Assembly: GCF_025148785.1 (NCBI RefSeq)
Contig: NZ_CP102271.1
Coordinates: 1,419,972 to 1,483,971, forward strand
Direction: 5' to 3'
Length of the DNA stretch: 64,000 nt
From: Catenibacterium mitsuokai
GTDB lineage: Bacteria > Bacillota_I > Bacilli_A > Erysipelotrichales > Coprobacillaceae
In this document: positions 62,127-64,000 of the stretch, one piece after another
Position numbering within the stretch: the stretch's first letter is position 1
Layout: the number at the start of each line of letters is the position of its first letter
Made by a program: the position numbers and the translations under genes
Notes under the pieces: generated by a model
Databases searched by the model: none
Seen by the model: only the letters and a program-made list of their open reading frames with translations
Told to the model about the DNA's origin: nothing

Positions 62127-62612
62127 CCCTTTCTATAATTAAGAAGCCCATACAGTCTGCAGGAGAACATATGAAGTATTGACACAATATCCTGCACAAG
62201 TTCTTCATTGTTTACTACCACTATGGTTGTATTAAACTTCTTACAGATTTTTTTTAAAACAGACATAACCAAACCTGATAAATCTATCTTTTTGGATTTC
62301 TATTATGTTTTTTGATTTTTTGTTCCATGACTTCATCTAATAATTCGTTCCACTTTTTACGGTTTTAATTAATACCCTTTCCATAATCTTCAATACACTG
62401 GTCTACAATAATTCCTCTTGCATTACAAAAATGTCTTAAAAAATACAACTTAATTTAGTAAATACTGATCATATGTGGAATAACGCCTATTAGCTGGAGT
62501 TCAGTTTGCCTTTAAAGTTCCTTCTCTATCTCAACGTTATAATATCTTATCAGATACGCCTAAAAGTTCAGCAAAATCTTTTGGTTTATAATTTGTGATA
62601 TTTGATGTGTTT
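62123..62612 (-). pseudogene. tnpA: IS607-family serine recombinase TnpA, decayed
   Basis: Reading the minus strand from about 62612 in several frames gives a MerR-like start (YKPKDFAELLGVSDK, then DREGTLKANWTPANRRYST), then IIVDQCIEDYGKGIN, KKWNELLDEVMEQ, FNTTIVVVNNEELVQDI and VSILHMFSCRLYG. These are consecutive parts of an IS607 TnpA (helix-turn-helix plus serine recombinase), broken by several frameshifts and stops, with the catalytic N-terminal Ser region poorly preserved. Its stop overlaps the tnpB start as ATGA, the usual IS607 arrangement. The upper boundary is approximate. Confidence 0.75.
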
Positions 62613-62782
62613 TTTTAACGCTCTTCTTTGAGAAGAATTTGAACACATTCAATCACAATGGTCAATATATTCGAACACTTATATTTTTCTCCTCCCTAAG
62701 TGATTAACAATTTCTTCTGGATTACTAAACACGTTGCACTCAACTGATTAATATATCATATAAGCTATAAATATGAACTTCT

Positions 62783-63220
62783 TTACTGCAATCTCAGCAT
62801 AATTCCATAGACTCTACATTTTACCTTTAGTTTCTTTTTGAATTCAACATTCTTTCTAGATATAGTTGTATTATTAGCTGTCTTCAATTCCTCTACTACA
62901 ACACATCTTGGGCATCTTTTCACTATTTCCCATATACACTTATTAATATAATCAGAGTAGATATTATCAATCTTATTGAGGATCTTTTGTATCTTTGCTT
63001 GATTCTTTTTACTGTTATTTGAATTTTCTTCCTTTCTTGAAAGACTAATTTTTTCTTTAATCAAGCGTCTTTCTAAATACTTAATTTTTTCTATTTTATC
63101 CGTTCTTTGCGCGATTGCCCCATTAATTGTAAATGCAAATTTATTTAAATCTAGTCTAACCCTTAATTCATTACAATGATACTGTATTGAACTATCTTCT
63201 CTCATAAATGTATTCAACAT
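62783..63220 (-). pseudogene. Second TnpB remnant
   Basis: This 145-residue frame has VRLDLNKFAFTINGAI, similar to the first RuvC motif region of TnpB, then KIKYLERRLIKEKISLSRKE and KIDNIYSDYINKCIWEIVKR, alike to the matching part of the neighbouring TnpB, and VVVEELKTANNTTISR. The N-terminal third and the catalytic C-terminal third are missing. It is a fragment of a different TnpB copy. Confidence 0.7.
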
Positions 63221-63240
63221 ATTTCACCTTCCTTACAAAT

Positions 63241-63261
63241 AAGGGTGCAATTCGCACCCTT
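63241..63261 (-). terminator. Terminator after the peptide genes
   Basis: AAGGGTGC (63241-63248) pairs with GCACCCTT (63254-63261). On the minus strand a TTATTTGT stretch follows. Confidence 0.75.
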
Positions 63262-63267
63262 CTCTTC

Positions 63268-63429
63268 CTAATTTCCCCATTCTAATGTAATAAGACGACC
63301 TAATCTGAGACGACCTTTAGCTGATCTAAGCAATTTTAATCCTGCAATACCTAGAAGTGCATATACTATATAAGTTAACGCACTTCCACCACTGATCTGC
63401 TCCTGTCTTTCTACGGATAACTCGTACAT
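63268..63429 (-). CDS. Double-glycine-leader peptide 1 (bacteriocin- or pheromone-like)
   Basis: This 53-residue peptide starts with a leader MYELSVERQEQISGG that fits the double-glycine type (LSxExxxxIxGG), which C39-peptidase ABC transporters cut after Gly-Gly during export. The predicted mature part is 38 residues: a hydrophobic helix (SALTYIVYALLGIAG) followed by a basic tail (KGRLRLGRL) and an aromatic end. ATG 63429 follows AAAGGAG by 5 bases. The next upstream gene encodes a near-identical peptide. No transporter, immunity or modification gene is in the window. Bacteriocin, pheromone or other small secreted peptide are all possible; I do not recognise a named family. Confidence 0.72.
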   Translation of the reverse strand: MYELSVERQEQISGGSALTYIVYALLGIAGLKLLRSAKGRLRLGRLITLEWGN

Positions 63430-63451
63430 ATTTACTCCTTTCTGCTCCCTC

Positions 63452-63479
63452 ATTATATCTATACGCTATATATCACCAA
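63452..63479 (-). promoter_or_regulatory. Promoter of peptide gene 1
   Basis: On the minus strand TTGGTG (63474-63479) and TATAAT (63452-63457) are 16 bases apart. The sequence from here into the gene closely repeats the region upstream of peptide gene 2, where the -10 equivalent reads TAAAGT. Confidence 0.6.
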
Positions 63480-63495
63480 TTTACTCAAAATTTTT

Positions 63496-63648
63496 TTATT
63501 TCATCATAATTATACGACCAAATCTAAGATACCCACGTGATGCTCTTAATAGCTTAACTCCTGCAATACCTAAAAGTGCATATACTATATAAGTCAATGC
63601 ACTTCCACCATTGATTTGCTCTTGTTTTTCTCTAGATAACTCGTACAT
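63496..63648 (-). CDS. Double-glycine-leader peptide 2 (tandem copy)
   Basis: This 50-residue peptide was found by reading the gap. Its leader MYELSREKQEQINGG and the next 15 residues SALTYIVYALLGIAG match peptide 1 closely (the latter exactly); the tail differs more (RASRGYLRFGRIIMMK). Cleavage after Gly-Gly would free a 35-residue cationic, hydrophobic peptide. ATG 63648 follows AGAGGAG. The two genes and their upstream DNA form a tandem duplication of about 220 bases, both on the valS side of the mobile remnants. Weak -10 here (TAAAGT) compared with TATAAT of copy 1. Confidence 0.72.
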   Translation of the reverse strand: MYELSREKQEQINGGSALTYIVYALLGIAGVKLLRASRGYLRFGRIIMMK

Positions 63649-63705
63649 ATTTACTCCTCTCTGCTCCCTCTACTTTATCTATACTTGATAAAATCAACAA
63701 TTACT

Positions 63706-63732
63706 AAAAAAATCCCCAAATAAATGGGGATT
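63706..63732 (-). terminator. Terminator after valS
   Basis: AATCCCC (63711-63717) pairs with GGGGATT (63726-63732); on the minus strand seven T follow. It separates valS from the peptide genes. Confidence 0.85.
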
Positions 63733-63736
63733 TTAA

Positions 63737-64000
63737 TTAATTCATCTTTGCAAGTTTTTCTTTTGCTGCAGCATATTTAGAACGATAATCTTCAAGTTTT
63801 GCTTTTTCTGCTTCAACTTTTGCAGCAGGTGCTTTAGATGTGAAATTAGGATTAGATAACATACCTTCACCACGCTTGATTTCACCTTCAAGCTTCTTGA
63901 TTTCCTTTTCAACCTTTGCTTTTTCTGCTTCCATATCAATATACTGACCTAAGTCAATATTAAGTGTATTACCACCCTTGATAACTTCAGTTGCATTATT
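63737..64000 (-). CDS. valS: Valyl-tRNA synthetase, C-terminal end
   Basis: The frame runs off the right edge, so only the last 87 residues are seen. They are the ValS C-terminal coiled coil: GGNTLNIDLGQYIDMEAEKA, then KVEKEIKKLEGEIKRGEGML, NPNFTSKAPAAKVEAEKAKL and a Lys-rich helix. The NP-F-KAPA pattern is specific to ValS. In Bacillus valS lies upstream of radC-mreBCD, as here. Confidence 0.9.
   Translation of the reverse strand, partial: NNATEVIKGGNTLNIDLGQYIDMEAEKAKVEKEIKKLEGEIKRGEGMLSNPNFTSKAPAAKVEAEKAKLEDYRSKYAAAKEKLAKMN

Noticed and set aside
61734-62138. 134-codon open frame on the plus strand over tnpB
   Set aside because: It is antisense to the clearly recognisable TnpB N-terminal frame and has no ribosome site or family resemblance.
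63742-63939. Second 65-codon frame over the end of valS
   Set aside because: It is an alternate frame of the Lys-rich ValS coiled coil, where the true frame shows ValS-specific motifs.

Overview
The window is AT-rich DNA from a low-GC Gram-positive bacterium. Evidence for this is a Gram-positive PolC-type replicase, strong AGGAGG ribosome sites, sigma-A promoters that are often of the extended -10 (TGnTATAAT) type, and gene orders shared with Bacillus (efp-asp23-nusB-xseA-xseB-ispA-dxs-tlyA-recN; rpsB-tsf-pyrH-frr-uppS-cdsA-dxr-rseP-polC-rimP-nusA-ylxR-ylxQ-infB-rbfA; valS-radC-mreC-mreD; xerD-deoB). Protein style and missing members (no folD, argR, proS or mreB where expected) suggest an Erysipelotrichia-like gut lineage (relatives of Catenibacterium, Kandleria or Coprobacillus). 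That placement is inference, not proof.

Layout. Positions 1-11.9 kb read rightward: the end of an MTA/SAH nucleosidase gene, a U32 peptidase/hydroxylase, a small XRE regulator, a lone PTS EIIB under a cre-like site, an ACT/UPF0210 pair, a DUF815 ATPase plus DUF2156-GNAT plus purF cluster, a lipoprotein and a Lys-rich DUF6465 protein. One gene in this part (a YfcE-like phosphodiesterase) faces the other way. From 11.9 kb to the end everything significant reads leftward: xerD-deoB, dinB, recN-tlyA-dxs-ispA-xseAB-nusB (DNA repair, isoprenoid precursors, nuclease), asp23, efp, a seven-gene comG pseudopilus operon, a cyclophilin lipoprotein, a metallo-hydrolase, rpmG, a class B PBP, lepA, an ssb-like gene, acpS, trmB, rsuA, a mutarotase-nagA pair, the nusA-infB operon, polC and the envelope/translation operon up to rpsB, then mreD-mreC-radC, and finally the end of valS.

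Mobile DNA. A 1.76-kb IS30-family element with perfect 28-bp ends and a 13-bp direct repeat sits between polC and the rimP promoter; its transposase is frameshifted. Between radC and valS lie a decayed IS607-type element (serine recombinase tnpA plus tnpB) and a second tnpB remnant.

Most notable. Next to the tnpB remnants are two tandem, near-identical small genes encoding peptides with a classic double-glycine leader, which look like secreted bacteriocin or signal peptides with no transporter or immunity gene visible here. Other points of interest are an EF-P with Arg rather than Lys at its functional tip, a comGF gene without a canonical start codon upstream of its prepilin signal, a possible small RNA upstream of the cyclophilin gene, and a perfect palindrome in the leader of a purine-type permease that interrupts the tsf-pyrH cluster. 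No rRNA, tRNA or CRISPR array was seen.
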